Program-made: the position numbers and the translations under genes
Shown here: positions 12,706-24,274 of the stretch, in pieces
Layout: each line of letters starts with the position of its first letter
Numbering within the stretch: the stretch's first letter is position 1
Notes under the pieces: generated by a model
Told to the model about the DNA's origin: nothing
Database searches by the model: none
The model's input: only the letters and a program-made list of their open reading frames with translations
NCBI RefSeq assembly: GCF_016802725.1
Contig: NC_052664.1
Location: 30,583,275 to 30,647,274, forward strand
DNA: 64,000 bases
DNA from: Solenopsis invicta
Lineage: Eukaryota; Arthropoda; Insecta; Hymenoptera; Formicidae
Reading direction: 5' to 3'

Positions 12706-13145
12706 TAATATTTTATCACGTAACTTCATAAAGTAACAATTTCACATTTTGCGCGATTTAAATTGTAAATTATAATTTCGCAACAAGTGTGAATTAATTT
12801 AAGTTTGAAAAACTCGCCATCGTATATGCCGCGCGATGACGAATCAATATGGCGGATGAGAAAGCGATATGGCGGACTTGTCACTTCCGACTTCCGATGG
12901 TCCGAAAGACCGGCGTCATTTCCCTCTCCTGCATTATAGCATACGCTCGGTGGCGAGTGTGGTGCGTATGAAGTGATATTGAATTTCATATACGTAAGAA
13001 AAATAGTGTCAAGCGGCTGACTGAATAAGCTAAACGTACTGGTTCAAGACCTCGTTCCTTTTACAACTGATTTTGTTTATCGTCGTCAACTGAATTGAAG
13101 CTTTAAGTCGAGGTCGATCGTGGACGTTGCGTTCCTTGCTTCAAT
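12706..13145 (+). promoter_or_regulatory. Promoter and 5' UTR of the dsRNA-binding protein gene
   Basis: This is a less AT-rich stretch with several CpGs, from about 12820 up to the ATG at 13146, continuing into the first intron to about 13400. The composition contrasts with the DNA on both sides and suits a promoter. No core element was identified. Confidence 0.45.
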
Positions 13146-16100
13146 ATGTACACGCGAAGCAGACAAAGCCAGCAAAACTACGGCAACGGTATGACTTTTA
13201 TCATATTAATAGGAATTTTGCACTGTATAATTCCGTGATATCGTCTCGTGTCTCGTCGCATCGGCGACAACGCGACAAGACGAGAGCGATTTCTCGCAAG
13301 GGAGAAAAAATCAATACCGCGTACGCCGGTTAATGGGAAATGGCGGTCCTTCGTCGAGTTTTCGCGTTAGCGGAGCGCTTGTTGAGAACATGGCGCGACA
13401 TCGCTATTTACTTATCATAACGATACGATTTGCCAAAATATGCTGAGCCGTACCATTTACGAGCGCGTTCCATTGTAATGAAATATTTGGACACGAAACT
13501 CTCCCCCCCCCCCTCTTCTCTCTTTTGGTTTTTATTGAAAAAACCGAAAGAATATTCTTACGATTTGGCGTGTTGAGCCTTGTAAGGTGTTAATAAGTAA
13601 TTCGACCTTGTAGGACGGAATCCGAACAATCCTCAATCCCAGGGAAGCCAAGGATCTCAAGGATCTTACTCAATGCCTGTAAGTCTCTTCTTTTTATTGA
13701 TCTAAATATATTTAGATAATTTTTGACTATATTTTCATGTACGATATTTATATTGTATAGATAAAAATAAATAAAATAGTTTATTAATGCAAGCCAGATT
13801 TAATAAATCTGACTTGAAATTATTTTACTATATAAGCATACACTGTTAAAAAAAGTACGTTTAATTTAATGTAATGTAACGAAAGCAAATTTCAAGCAGG
13901 TATATTAAAAACATTTAATTTTGTTAAAAGTACATTAAATTTTATTCACAATATACTTTTCAGTTACAGATTAAATTTAATATACTTGTATAACTTAAAA
14001 GTAGATTGAGTTTTATGACATTTTTAACAGTGCAATTGTTGCTATTTAGAAAAAAGGGTTAAATGGATAGACATTACTACATAGGCTGTGTTTCGAAATT
14101 TACTGCCAGTACTGAAAAGCTATAGTATATGTAACAAACTATAGATTTTTAGTACTTATAGTGAATTTTGGAACACAGCCATATTATAAAATCATTTCTA
14201 GTTGTATAGGATACAAAAGCTTAAGTTTAAGAATTCTGAAAAAGACATGGACAGAAAAGTATAAGAGCCTTATATGTGTAATCAATCTATAGGTATAGAT
14301 ATATATTTACTAATGCAGGAAATATAAAAATTTTAGGTCTTTAATTTATATTTTTTATGAAATTTCAATAGATTTTTAAATTTTTCTCATTTTACCAGTA
14401 CTGTTGTATATAATACTACACATATATAGTACATTATAACACAAATATATGAATTATATATATGTTATTCTAAAACTTGAGCAAATTGATAAACAATCTT
14501 CACATTTTTCTTATGTAAAAAAATGGATATTTAAATATTAAAATATAGTTAATAATATTCTTCTCACAAAATTTATTGATTTGTACTTAAGAATTAAATT
14601 ACACAATTTTTTATATAAATTCTTTAATCGTGCATTTTCTTTAAGAATAAAAATTGATTTAATAATGCTTATAAAATACAAAACTTTTATAAAAATTAAT
14701 TGTAGGATTACACGAGTAATTCTTCATAAATTATTAAAAACATTTTATTTATTTATATAGAATTGATGATAGCTAATATATATTGCTCTATTTCTTATTC
14801 TATAAAAATAAAGAATATTCCTTGTATTATAATTCTATATGGATAAATGTGGAGAACAAAAATTAATAAAATTTATTAAATTTAAGTTTAAAAACCATTT
14901 AAAAAATATTTATGATTTGTCATTCTGTCATATGTTAAGAGATATTGTTATAAAATTATTTTTTTAATTATTTTTGTTGCAGTACTATTTGTTATTGTTA
15001 TAATGTATGTAAATACTTCAAAAAGGTACAATTCTTATACTACTAAAAATTATCCATATCTATTTCAAAATAAAAATTAATTTATATAACATAACAATTA
15101 ATTTATATTTGATACAAATTTTAACTTTTTAAAAAAATGAAAATTAAATATACTGTGCTAAATAGTTTATTACTTTAACCTTTGATTACCGTCATGTTTC
15201 ACACATACTGATATCTGTAGTGTTTTGCTCCTTCTATAATCCTTTTATACTATTATGGCAATCAATAGCTTCCACAGTTTTAATTACTTAGATAATATCA
15301 GTGTTGGAGATTGTATTATTAATCACGCTAAAATGTAAATTTTTTGTTTCAAAATTTAACAAAAAGTCCACGACGGTAGTTAAAGACAAATAAGTTTAGT
15401 GTGTTACATAAATAATAAGCATTTGCCAGTATTGATTATAAATATTAATTGTATGTGAAATTAAACAATATAATGACATGCCTGTTTTTACAAACATGCA
15501 TGTAAATACAAATTCCATATGCTGTTGACAAGATTTTCACTTGCATGTACTAATTAGTGGTCTCTACTGTCCCCTTCCCTGCAACGCAGGTACTAGTAGC
15601 TATACAACAATACCGAGGAGGTGCATTCGACCAAAGACTAGGTCGTCGGTTACCCACATAGCATACCCTACCGTAGGCCGTTTTCTTGGTAGTTCGTGCT
15701 GAACTCGTGCCTAAGCAAATTTCTCATAGAAATGCTACGTTATTATAAGCATTCTACTTGTTACCTTAAATCCTCGATTCTCAAACGTCTTATTTAAATT
15801 TAATAAGAAATTATTTGGATCTTTTAATTTACAATATTTACATCAAAATCCTACAATATGATTTTATACCATAAATTTAATATTTTTCTAATCTCTTTAT
15901 TTTTTATGTATTTTAATTTGTCAATAAAAAATAATTTTTAATTTATTGTTTTTTTACAAATGTCTGTGTAAGAAACACAGTAAAACATGCCATTTATTAA
16001 TAGCAAATTTTTAATTTCACGAACTTAGCTAAGTCATGAGTAAAGAGACGTTGGCCACAGTAAAGGTAACATGGTTGGTATGAGCTATGGGGGTAGCATT

Positions 16101-18316
16101 TAATTATTGTAACACGATACTAGACCTTGGTGGGGTAGCACAACCGTAGAGGTTCCTTGTGTAGCGGCGACCCACCCTATGTTTTACAGTATAATACACA
16201 AGGAAACTATCAAGCATCGCAGCTTCAACAAAGCAATTATAAACAAGACAACGTACAAAACTCACAAGGATTCAAATCACAGCAGCAACAGCAACAACAA
16301 CCAGCGCAAATGTCAGCAACTGCGTCAGCCCGGCCTTTACCACCTATACCACCTACACAACAACTAAAACAACAGCAGTTACAACAACAAGGACAACAGC
16401 AAAAGTTACAGCAGCAGCAACAACAACAGCAGCAAGGACAACAACAAAAGTTACAACTGCAGCAGCAGCAGCAGCAAAAATTACTACAGCAACAACAACA
16501 GCAACAATCGCCGCAGCAGCAAATAAATCAACAAGCTATGCAACAGCAGGCACCACAGCAGCAGCAACAGCCAATGCCGCAACGATTGAAGCCGATCTTG
16601 AAGCAAAGTACACCAATTGCACAGCCGGCTGCAACTGTTGCGCAATCTATGACTTCTCAACCTCCTCCAATGCCTCCAAACTCTACTAATAATAATGCTG
16701 ATATGTCGGATGATAATATAAAGAATGACATGGATGTTGATATGCAAGATGCCCAACCAAGATGGCGAAGAAAGATACCTGGATGTAAGTACTTCCAAAT
16801 TATAGACTATAGAAATGTATTAGTTTTTACATTTCTGTAATTTTTTAAGATTATAATTTAAATATTTTGAACGTTTTAAATAAAAACATATAACGAAGAT
16901 AAGTCTATTATAATATTCTAATGTAAGTAATTAATAAAGTAGTTATAGATTTGATAATTTTTTTGACATTATTGTACATAGATTTTTAATCATATAGTCA
17001 TATGATGTTAAAAAGATATTCAAGCTTACCTGAAAGTAAGATCAAAAAATTTGCAATTAAAATAATTAAAGTTACAGTAATATTCGTTATTTATATCATA
17101 ATTTAAGATTAAATCTTTTTGTGATGACACTTCACTGCGCAAATTTGAAGATTCGGGAGTATTGTTCTTGATTCTATTGTTAGCCTTGAGCATAGACTCT
17201 CCTGTAATCAATGTGAATTTCTCCACTGATAATATAAAATAAATTCTAATTATTTATAGTATATTATATGTATATTACTAACTTAACTATTTTTATAGTT
17301 AAAGTAAATAAGAAATTGAAACGTCTTCGTATGAATCAACGTCTAAGAAAAACTTTACAACCCAAAAACGCAATCATGGTATTAAACGAGATGAAAGCTG
17401 GAGTTCAATTTACATTCCCTGAATCACAAGGACCTATGCCAAATTCGCTTTATCTCGTTCATGCTGAAGTAAGTATTTTGTTACTTTAATTAAAATTTTA
17501 TTGTGATTCTTACAATATATATTACTAAATATGTAATATGCCATGTTAAACTTTATTTTCAAAATGCTTTATTAACATTTATTTATAGCTTGATGGTAAA
17601 ACTTATGTTGGACAAGGATTATCTAAACCACTTGCTCGTCAAAATGCTGCAGAAAATGCATTAAAGGCTTTATTACTTGAAAAAATGACAGCAGCATCTA
17701 TGAAAGCACGTCTAGATGCTGAATCAGATGGACAAACTACTAATATACCTATGGATGGAATAAAAGAAGATAGTAATGACGATAGCAGTACTGCTATGGA
17801 CACTGCTACTGAAGATGAAATTCCATGGAGTTCATTGGCCAGTTTTGCACTTTATAAGCTTTTCCTTGAATGGCATAATCAGGGAACATCAGTTCCAGTC
17901 CCACGACCTGGTTTACCAAATGCAAAAGGAGTCAAAAAAGACTCAACTCTTACTGCTGCAAAAACTCCTGCTCAAAAGGAACTCCCACCCAATCCTACGA
18001 GTATACATCCAGTTATGTTACTGAACCAAATGAGACCTGGACTAACATATACAGAGCTGAGCCGTGTTGGTAACCCACCAAATACAATGTTTACTCTGGC
18101 CGTTGAAATTGGTGGAGTTGAATATTCAGGAACAGGTATATTCTAAGAATTATTGTGAAATATTTTTGCAATTGTTCATATATAAATAATAATTTTGATT
18201 TTCCAGCTAAAAACAAAAAAGATGCCAAGAAAGCAGCAGCTAAATCAGCATTACTGGCATTATATAACTTAGCCTATCCAGAGGATACTTCTAAAGAATT
18301 AACGGCAATTGGTTAA
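13146..18316 (+). CDS. Gln-rich protein with two ADAR-type dsRNA-binding domains
   Basis: Six exons join in phase: 13146-13188, 13614-13678, 16190-16784, 17299-17468, 17589-18135 and 18207-18316, giving 509 residues. The first 36 residues are Gln/Ser/Asn-rich (MYTRSRQSQQNYGNG). Exon 3 holds a large polyglutamine region and a proline-rich segment. A basic run (KVNKKLKRLRMNQRLRK, about 237-253) precedes dsRBD1 (about 259-320, KNAIMVLNEM to ALKALL) and dsRBD2 (about 431-500, HPVMLLNQMRPGLTY to KSALLALYNL). The N-x-MxLNE-x-(R/K)PG opening is typical of ADAR/ADARB dsRBDs. The protein stops 10-15 residues after dsRBD2, so there is no deaminase domain and it cannot be an editing enzyme. The best candidate is insect DIP1, a nuclear protein with two such domains; this is inference. 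Other possibilities are a different ADAR-derived dsRNA-binding protein or an isoform. Confidence 0.8.
13841..14032. repeat. Short TIR element, family C, copy 1
   Basis: Lies in intron 2 of the dsRNA-binding protein gene. The termini CACTGTTAAAAA and TTTTTAACAGTG are exact inverted repeats 192 bp apart. The interior is AT-rich and non-coding. A segment beginning AATGTAATGTAACGAAAGCA recurs in reverse orientation near 49.5 kb. No target-site duplication was evident. Confidence 0.7.
14084..14180. repeat. 97-bp MITE with GGCTGTGTT termini
   Basis: The left end GGCTGTGTTTCGAAATTTAC and the right end GTGAATTTTGGAACACAGCC are inverted repeats. The inner CTATAG motifs also pair. ATA flanks both sides and may be a 3-bp target duplication. 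The element lies in an intron and has no ORF. Confidence 0.75.
14181..16189 (+). other. Remainder of the long intron 2, with one exon-like patch
   Basis: Mostly AT-rich DNA. Two patches differ in composition: 15565-15720 and 16030-16185. The first has a strong pyrimidine tract ending GCAACGCAG at 15590, described separately. The second precedes the real acceptor at 16189. Nothing else was recognised. Confidence 0.5.
15591..15659 (+). other. Possible alternative terminal exon of the dsRNA-binding gene
   Basis: A pyrimidine-rich tract (TCTCTACTGTCCCCTTCCC) ends in GCAACGCAG|G, a better 3' splice site than most in this gene. Read in the phase left by exon 2 (phase 0), it gives VLVAIQQYRGGAFDQRLGRR and a few more residues before a TAG. 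Splicing here would make a short protein of about 60 residues without dsRBDs. Internal donors are weak. No transcript evidence is available. Confidence 0.25.
16279..16570 (+). repeat. CAG/CAA repeat coding for polyglutamine
   Basis: Mixed CAG and CAA codons encode most of about 100 residues, broken by occasional GQ, KL, SP, MQ and AP pairs. It lies in exon 3 of the dsRNA-binding protein gene, ahead of both dsRBDs. The mix of the two Gln codons means it is not a pure DNA microsatellite. Confidence 0.95.
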
Positions 18317-19647
18317 AGTGAACATTACCTAATACAAACTCTTCAAAGATGATGTTACACTCAGATTAGTTTTTTTTTTTTTTTACTTTTAGTCACAAAG
18401 TATCAGTAATTATTTTTAATGATTTGATGACAATTCCACCTATGAGCTAATTCTGTCATTTATCCATATTGACAATCTTGAATGTTTTTGCGTTTTATTT
18501 TGTATTTCATCTTCGTACATGATAAATGTATGCGTAATGATGAAATTATTATATGATCGTTGTCATGTCAAAATACAAATATACAAATTATGAATCACAT
18601 GATTCAAATAATTCAATAACACCTGATTTCTTGTAACATTATTTTGTCTTGTATATTTTTTAGTCTATATATTTTTCAAAAATCAATGTATCCAACATAG
18701 ACTAGAAAAAAATTATATAACTAAATCCTTAATTTTTATTGTGTATACATATTAAAAATTTAATTATATATACATATATAATTGAATTTGCATTATATAA
18801 TTAAATATATAATTTGATATTTTTAATGACGTTTGGAATAATTACAGAAAGAATAATATTACAAGAAGTTGGACACATTAAATCAATTTTTTTACCTTTT
18901 TTTTCATGATTAATACAAATATAATAGCTTGTCAATGAAATGATTAATGAAACACCGATTAGAATGCATTGTAGCTTATATTTTTTGGTATAGAAATCTA
19001 GTAATAATTTCACACACATTTAGAATTTGAAAGAAAAATTTTACCATAAGTAATTTACATCGTATTAGCAAAGTGTTCTTCACAATAAGCAAATTATAAT
19101 TTTTATTATAATCACATTTCAATTATTGCAATAATAACAATGGTTACATAACCCATTGTTTTATTACGTAGTGTTAATATACTGTTAAAACAGTATTGTA
19201 ATGAATGTATTAAACATTAATGTATTCACAATAAAATATTAACTTTACAAACGGCATATATTCATTTATGTTTTATGATACTTTAAAATGTTTCGTTATA
19301 TTCAAGTGAACATTATTTGCAAACTGTTATAGTAAAATATACAATATAATGCAGATTGAGAAACTGCTTATACTTTAATAATATATTACAAACTGTTAAC
19401 ATATTTTGAAATCTATTTTATATTAAAACAAATTCATAATATTAAGTTATAAGTTATATTAAAACAAGTAAACTGTTTATATATTAATCAGTGTATATAT
19501 CTTTTTTTATTTATATAAATTTTAAATTATTTTGTAAATATATTTGATGAATGTTATACACACACACACACACACACACATATATAACTTTAATTAGAAT
19601 CATATAATATATTTGTGATTATTTTCTCAATGATATTGCACATAATA
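18317..19647 (+). other. 3' UTR and AT-rich downstream region
   Basis: This follows the stop codon of the dsRNA-binding protein gene. It begins with a 3' UTR of uncertain length (T13 run near 18371) and continues as AT-rich DNA with several AATAAA-type motifs. A short CA repeat lies at 19559-19582. No ORF with recognisable content was found. Confidence 0.5.
19559..19582 (+). repeat. (CA)n microsatellite
   Basis: About 24 bases of CA dinucleotide followed by TATATA. A simple repeat in intergenic DNA. Confidence 0.9.
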
Positions 19648-20185
19648 CGGGATGTCCCGTAAAGATTGTAACAATATTTAATGATAAACTCCTGAGATCA
19701 TTTTGAGATGGAAATTTTGATATGTATGTCAAAATGTTGAGACTACAATAATTTTTAAATAAAAAATTATAAAATTACCAAATTAAATTATCGAAAATGC
19801 ACGTACTCAGGTATGACATATATCACATAAAGCGCGCAACATTCGCGAGCATTATTTGTTTTTATTTAATATTTGATGGACACCAATGATGAAATGATTC
19901 CAAGAGCATTGCAAGTGTTAAATGGAACGAACCTATAGTAATGAAGGTGTTTTTAAATCTATTATTTTTTATATTGATTTGGCCAGAGTTCCTCTCTGAT
20001 TTGGCATACATCTTTATTATGCAATGTGCCCTATCTGAGGGCGCAAACTTCGGACAGTTTGATTTGCCAATTTTAAACCTTTCTCATTTAAAAATTATCA
20101 TAATATCGATGTTTCGGTATTAGGATTTTTGTCTCAAAATGAGGGAGTCTATTCTTAAACGTTATCACAGTCTTTAAAGAATACC
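19648..20185. repeat. Long foldback element, family B, copy 1
   Basis: The left arm (about 19648-19820) and right arm (about 20010-20185) are diverged inverted repeats. Examples are CTGAGATCATTTTGAGA against TCTCAAAATGAGGGAG, and AATAATTTTTAAATA against TTTAAAAATTATCATAAT. The same arrangement occurs at 43385-43800. The middle carries a family A element. The right end lies about 120 bases upstream of the IFT22 start codon. Confidence 0.6.
19826..19934. repeat. Palindromic MITE-like element, family A, copy 3 (nested)
   Basis: It contains GCGCAACATTCGCGAGCATT, a truncated ATTATTTGTTTTTATTTAAT arm, and ATGATGAAATGATTCCAAGA followed by AATGGAACGAACCT, matching copies 1 and 2. It sits between the two arms of the larger foldback element, as if inserted into its loop. 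Confidence 0.65.
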
Positions 20186-20306
20186 TATATGTATTAGGAC
20201 TAGTTGTTATAGCAACAATTGCCAAACAATGTATTCTATTGCTGTGTACAGTTGTCAAGTGCAATGGAATGTTAATGTACATACTTGCAATCACTACTGT
20301 TAAACA

Positions 20307-21434
20307 ATGCATACATTAAAATTGGTAATGATAGGACCGACTGAGGTAAGATTATCAATTAAATATTTATATAAATATTTAAAATAGAATGTAAGACGTT
20401 TTATTATCAGATTACGCCAAAATGAACTGAAATATCTACACACGCATTATGTTTATTTAGAGTGGAAAGACTACAATAGCGAATTTTCTGGCAGATGCTA
20501 CGGAAATTTCATATGATTATCATCCAACTCAAGGTGTTCGAATATTAGAATTTGAAATTAAAGATATTGAAATTAATAATGAACGTATCTCAAAAGATCT
20601 CGAATTGTGGGACTGTTCTGGAAATTATAAGTAAACAACATACCTTCACAAAATTGAATTTTAAATAAGAAAAAGACGAGATTTTGTAAAAACGTTTTCA
20701 ACAGATACAAAAATTGCTGGCCAGCTATGCGTAAAGATGTGCATGGTGTGATACTTGTATACAGCGCAAAAACGCAGGATTCTTCAAAAAAATTGAAAGA
20801 ATATTACGATTATTTTGTTAGCGGAGCTAAATTAGGACCAAATAGTTGTGTAATATTCTTCTATGATCCTGATAATACCACATCAAGCACATTGAAAACT
20901 ATTTGTAAGTATTAATATAAGTTTTAATATAATAGCCATAGGATATCCAATTCCAACGAAACATTGATTATGAAATTAACGATTTTTCTCTAGTTTTTAA
21001 ATATTAGGTCATTTAGGAAATTAAGGTAGTATGAACATATCAGCTTTGAATAAAAATGGAATTCGTAATGGTGTTAGTGAACTACCAACAGTCTGGTACC
21101 GTGTCACGAATAATAACAGACTACTGAATAACACTTCAGTATTATAATATTATGTCTTTTGTTATACAAAAAATACTGAGAATAATATACCCTACCTTAT
21201 TTCATAAATGATCTAATAGTTTCAAGATTTACATATTAATTACTTTTTAAATTATTGTATGTCTTGAAAGCATCTACTTTCTCGAATGTCTCTCATGTCA
21301 AGTGTAACGTGGATGACGATGGTGACAAATTAAAAGCTGATTTTCGATTGTTTCTAAGTGCTCTAATAATAAAATTGCACGAAGGCAAAGAAGAAAAACT
21401 GATTTTAAGTGACAATATATTATTTGCTAAATAA
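20307..21434 (+). CDS. IFT22: Intraflagellar transport protein 22 (RABL5-like GTPase)
   Basis: Four exons join in phase: 20307-20345, 20461-20630, 20705-20904 and 21271-21434, giving 190 residues (185 in human). It opens MHTLKLVMIGPTESGKTT, a GxxxSGKT P-loop split by intron 1. YHPTQGVRILEFE and LELWDCSGNYKYKNCWPAM then match the switch region of RABL5/IFT22, and KDVHGVILVYSA follows. The WDCSG motif replaces the DxxGQ of classical Rabs, as is usual in this family. IFT22 is a subunit of the IFT-B complex that moves cargo along cilia; in insects, ciliated cells are chiefly sensory neurons and sperm. The C-terminal exon is the least conserved part, and its acceptor (CTTGAAAG) lacks a strong pyrimidine tract, so that boundary is less sure. 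The gene is convergent with the CoA synthase gene. Confidence 0.88.
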
Positions 21435-21474
21435 CATATTCACTTTTTATAACAATTATATACATAATATATAT

Positions 21475-21480
21475 AATAAA
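21475..21480 (+). terminator. Poly(A) signal of IFT22
   Basis: AATAAA 41 bases after the IFT22 stop codon, in the 187-bp gap before the stop codon of the convergent CoA synthase gene. Confidence 0.6.
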
Positions 21481-21621
21481 AAATAGAACTCTTTATCCTG
21501 AATATTTATCTCTGTACAATTATTTATATAGCCAAAAATACATATTCTTAATTATCAACATTTTCTTCATCAATGTATCACTATACTGATTACAAACGGT
21601 ATATTATAGAGTGACTAAATG

Positions 21622-23690
21622 TTATTTATAACCTTTTCTGTTTAAGTTTGTTATTAGTTCTCTCCATGCTCTTTCAACTTGTAGATATGTTTCTTCAGTA
21701 CTGCCCAAAGTACTTATAACAACATTGGCCTCTTTAATTTGCTCTGTGTTACTTGGTTGCATTTCAATTCGTTGTTTCGCTTCTTCCTCAGTCAATTTAT
21801 TTCTCTCCATTACTCGTCTTATAGCCTGTAAAAATATGTAATATGTAATGCGTTTATAAAAGTTTAGATTGTAAACAATTAATACTTTACACGTATATAA
21901 ATATAAAATGATAAAATAAATAAACTTATCACTCTATATATAAATATGAGCAAAGTATGATTTATCTGTAAACGAAGATTGACCTCATCTTGTGGAATGA
22001 TACAAGTCCAAATATCATTACATTCATCCTGCCATTTAGCTTGAATCAAAACTGCAGCTTCCAGTACAACAATATTACGACCCTTGTATTTAAAAAGTTT
22101 TAGCGTTTCTTTTCTAACTTCATTCAGAAGGCAAGGCCAAACAAGTTTATTCAATTTTTCCAATTGTTCCTATGTAAAATATATTTCTCTATAAAATTAT
22201 CTATTACACAATAGATATTATAAAATGAGACGCTAAATACTTTATCATTAAACACTATATCACCAAGCATCTTTCTGTTTATAAATCCATCTGCATTAAG
22301 AATAGAAGAACCAAACATTTTGACTATGGAATCAAAGGGCTCGGTCTCAGGTACATATATACTATGAGCCAACTTATCACAATCCACATGACCAGCACCG
22401 AGTTGTTGCATTTTTTTAGCAACTGAAGATTTTCCACTTGCGATACCACCCGTTAAACCAATGATATAAGGTTTCCCGGACTCATATCTCTAATAAGAGA
22501 GAAAAAGAGAAAAGAAATGGATTAGAGAAATATATTGTTATTACTTAACAATATATATATATTATGCATAAAAAATTTTATGACAATTATTTTATATAAA
22601 ATATATTATAAATATTCAGTAGGAAACCTACAGGAGGTTTAATCCTTGTGCCAAGTAATCGCATTCTATAATTACTAGAGCTAATTTTGGCTTCTTCGTA
22701 CTCCCTATGATCTTCATCAATTGCTAGTTTTACTGTATAAATGTCCAATTTGTTTAAATTTTTTTGCATACGTAATTCATTGACTTTATCACCTCCACGT
22801 TTTGTTTCTTCACTCACAACTATCATTTCAAATGTTGGATCATCCTTAGTAGGTCCATACATATCATTGATAGGAACAACATTATGTGTTATTGATGAAT
22901 CTACATCTTCTAAAAAGTCTACTACTTCACTTATTCTTTGGCAACATGGTTGTATAAGCTCCCACAATATTTTGCCTGAAAATATTTTATTTCTAAGTGT
23001 ACCATATAATAATATTAAATCATCTTATAATTCTTAATATTTCCATAAATTAAAAGCATTATAACATAGTATACAATAAGTCAACTTAAATTGAGTAAGT
23101 TACAAAAATTTGTTACCAGTAATCATGTTGGTATCTGTTACACCAACAGTGAGTCTTTCTGTACAACGCAAAGCAGCCTCACTTAACAAGATCTTGTGAC
23201 CATTGTGTAGCCGATCAAATGTGCCACCCAGTACTACATTCTTGTAAGTTTTCAAATTCTGAGCGTCATATTCTGGAATCTTAGTTAAACCTGAAGCATA
23301 CATGTAGTTGACAAAGCTGTAGTTTATCGACTTGTTTGCTAAACGATCTCGTATGAAAACGTCCGCCTCTTCTTTACTGCATTTGTGATCAAAGATCACT
23401 ACTTCCACAGGTTTCTTGGTATTTATAACAGATCTGTCAGGACATTTTAAGTTGGTGAGCAAAATACGAATATCCAGACGAGAAGCAATTGTAGAAGTAT
23501 TTAAATAAATATCAGTAATCTTCTTAGAATATTCAGGGCCTGTCCGCTGCAAGGTCGCAGACCTATCAAAAATATTCTTCCCTGGAAGATATTGAATGTA
23601 TAGTGTCTTTAGAACATGCTTTTGGATGAAGCACAACATTCCCTTCATCTTTGCGGGATTTGTTAAAACCAAAAGGCCGGTATTTGCCAT
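21622..23690 (-). CDS. COASY: Bifunctional CoA synthase (PPAT and dephospho-CoA kinase)
   Basis: Five minus-strand exons join in phase: 23690-23117, 22975-22632, 22489-22241, 22169-21984 and 21825-21622, giving 518 residues (564 in human). The N-terminal region (GLLVLTNP) precedes the phosphopantetheine adenylyltransferase domain with GGTFDRLHNGHK. Its HxGH catalytic motif is H162-H165. The dephospho-CoA kinase domain begins near residue 313 (PYIIGLTGGIASGKSS, P-loop 320-327) and ends with AIRRVMERNKLTEEEA. The two domains catalyse the last two steps of CoA synthesis: 4'-phosphopantetheine to dephospho-CoA, then to CoA. The enzyme is usually mitochondria-associated. The start at 23690 (MANTG) is the first ATG of the frame. 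Both active sites look intact. The gene is head to head with WDR36 and tail to tail with IFT22. Confidence 0.94.
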
Positions 23691-24274
23691 GTCAGGAAAA
23701 AATATATTAAATTCCTTCTTTTCTAGAATGTACTTTTCCAATATTTCAAGTCACGATTAATTCATTAATTTTTTGTTGAATAATACCCACATAACTGTAG
23801 GCGATCACTTGAGTTTTCTTCTTAGTCTGATTCTAATTTTAAAGTGTTCTTTCTTCTATCTATTTTATCTATCATACGTGGTATGACACAACATTATTGT
23901 AGTTAAATTTACATATGTGTATACGTTTTTAAAGAACTATTTATCAATTGAATGTCAAACATGATGGGACTTTGGGACAAAAATACCTAACAGCGTGTTC
24001 AATTTGCTGACTCGACTCGACTCGACTTCGATGGTATGTTCTTTTTAAGATAAATTTGTGAGCCAGTTCAGATAAAAAGAACAGGCCTATATATTTTCAG
24101 TGCTGGCAATGAATCAGTGTATTTCGGAACGTAACTCCAATTGTACACTGTGCGGCACTGTGCGCGCGCGAAAACTTAACCAAAGAAAGAGACGTCAGCT
24201 AGGCCAGACCACGCTGGATGTTTATGCGCTATAACCTCTTTTGAATCTACCTTGGTTTTTTCTCGTGATATACG
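23691..24274. promoter_or_regulatory. Divergent promoter region of COASY and WDR36
   Basis: 584 bases between divergent start codons. The WDR36 side (24000-24274) is CpG-richer and includes a short tandem repeat of GACTC (ACTCGACTCGACTCGACTTC) near 24010. The COASY side is AT-rich. No TATA box was assigned. Confidence 0.5.

Noticed and set aside
16021..16160. tRNA- or snRNA-like patch before exon 3 of the dsRNA-binding gene
   Set aside because: Phrases such as GGTTGGTATGAGC looked structured, but no cloverleaf, Sm site or box motif could be assembled.
13146..18316. Annotation as the RNA-editing enzyme ADAR
   Set aside because: Only the two dsRNA-binding domains are present. A stop codon follows the second and no deaminase motif (HAE, PCxxC) occurs downstream before the next gene.
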